Shown here piece after piece: positions 63,029 through 64,000 of a DNA stretch of 64,000 nucleotides. The position numbers and the translations under genes are program-made. Each line of letters opens with the position of its first letter. Within the stretch, counting starts at the first letter, position 1. Source of the stretch: Asterella californica (lineage: Eukaryota; Streptophyta; Marchantiopsida; Marchantiales; Aytoniaceae); assembly GCA_036924285.1 (NCBI GenBank), contig JAYKYS010000002.1:6510001-6574000 (forward strand). Reading direction: 5' to 3'. Below the pieces are notes generated by a model that worked only from the letters and a program-made list of their open reading frames with translations, did no database searches and was not told where the DNA came from.

Positions 63029-64000
63029 TGTCGTGATGTGAATCATTTCACATTGTAAATGATTCACTTCTCTATCAGGCGTTAGTCTCTCTGAGTGAAG
63101 TTAAGACCTCAGAAAAGTCCATTTTTGGATGATGTTATATATTTTGAGTCTTAGTAGGTTGATTACCATGTTGATAGGGGTTTAAGCTCATGGGTTGTAT
63201 TTGAATGTCGCCCATGCACGCTTTCTAGCTGATTTAAGTTATCTTTCGAGGCTGCGTGTCATTTTAGGTACTTTAAGTTTTACGCTGGCACTCTAGGGGG
63301 CTTGACGTGGTAGCCTATGAGTGTAGATAAGTTACCAGGTAGTTTAAGGCACAACAGGACAGTCAAGTGGAGCTATGAATTCCCATTGGTCTATTTTTGT
63401 CTTTTGTTAAACTCTAAGTTTAGAAACAGAGCTCTAGAGTGGATTTCGAGCAATTTGAGAAGACACTACGAAATCTGAGAGCATAGGGAGATAGAGCTCG
63501 TCGAGACAAGCACTGTCAGTGAAATTCTTGATCGATTTGGATCAATAAACAAGGAGTTATGCCCAATTGAAGTTCGGATTGTGTCAAAACTGCATCACTT
63601 TTGTTGATTTTGGGGTTTTGAGTGTCAATTGTAGCAGAATTGAGGACATCGCTTCAAACCTTAGTGGTTGCGTTCACTGTCAATCGGGCTACGACTGTCA
63701 AAAAAGTTTCAAGTGATTTGAGTTACTGAGTAATTCAGGGCGGCCGCTGAAGTAGAGGGGGTCCGAAAAGCTCTCAATCTGGAACAGCAACTTCAGAGAG
63801 CGAGATCTGGAGTTCTGTGTGGAATCAGGAGGCCCAACTTCACAGGAGTGTTCAGCAAGCTGTGTACTGCAAATCCTGTAAGAATTTCCCAAAGTGATCG
63901 AGCCAATTCTTTGTTCTAGGTAGAAACAGCTGTCTGGGTACCAGAAATTGCCGTAATTTCTCTACTCAGAAAGTTTCTACTCATATCTTAGTGCTCTGAA
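63029..64000 (+). repeat. Element D 3' LTR, truncated by the window end
   Basis: First 972 bp of the LTR, matching 48403-49374 with about nine differences. No gene. Confidence 0.92.

Larger units (their letters stand above)
48403..64000 (+). mobile_element. Element D: decayed gypsy element of the C/D/F group, 3' LTR cut by the window end
   Basis: LTRs at 48403-49723 and from 63029; about 0.9 percent divergence over the 970 bp visible. The left flank is ACGT. Coding regions are those of the C/D/F group but with many stops. Element E lies at 52651-61403, and about 1.7-1.8 kb of D is missing at that point: the end of the protease-RT spacer, all of RT and most of RNase H. Confidence 0.92.

Overview
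The window is a stack of nested LTR retrotransposons of the Ty3/gypsy superfamily. I see no convincing host gene. The organism is probably a plant or streptophyte alga with a large, repeat-filled nuclear genome: two families have Athila-like reverse transcriptases and a primer-binding site close to the Athila type, and everything lies in layers of insertions. The species cannot be read from the sequence; a charophyte, bryophyte or lycophyte would fit.

Layout. Element B (+ strand, before position 1 to 19823) is a gypsy element with very long LTRs (3279 bp). Its 5' LTR is cut by element A (170-8931, - strand), an apparently intact gypsy element with a 1628-residue Gag-Pol and nearly identical LTRs. 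The internal region of B (9826-16544) carries a gag, a protease and an RT-RNase H-integrase. Its 3' LTR (16545-19823) contains a long ORF of its own upstream of the TATA box, so in U3. Region 19824-22380 is of unclear origin. From 22381 a second, more diverged copy of B (B') begins. It is broken up by an inversion of about 24.7 kb (about 23437-48096), by element F (24853-35037, + strand, holding a solo LTR of its own family), by element C (35918-45877, - strand) and by element D (48403 to past the end, + strand). D is itself split by element E (52651-61403, - strand), a decayed relative of A.

How the parts work together. Each element has the usual logic: LTR promoter, primer-binding site, Gag, protease, RT-RNase H, integrase, polypurine tract, LTR. 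A and E also have two small ORFs upstream of gag. C, D and F form one group with related LTRs, related Gag with a CCHC knuckle, and a protease with D-H-G-S in place of D-[ST]-G. Target-site duplications of 4 bp are visible for A (GATC), C (GCGC), F (CCGT) and the solo LTR (GCGT). For A and C the unoccupied site can be read directly in the other B copy.

Points most worth following: the ORF encoded in U3 of the B-family LTR (the position of nef or sag in retroviruses); a UAG-CAA-UCA stop between protease and RT of B that matches the tobamovirus-type readthrough context; in-frame UGA codons shared by B and B'; an extreme density of CGAAG/CTTCG words in B; the inversion with both breakpoints readable; and the extra ORFs of the A/E family.
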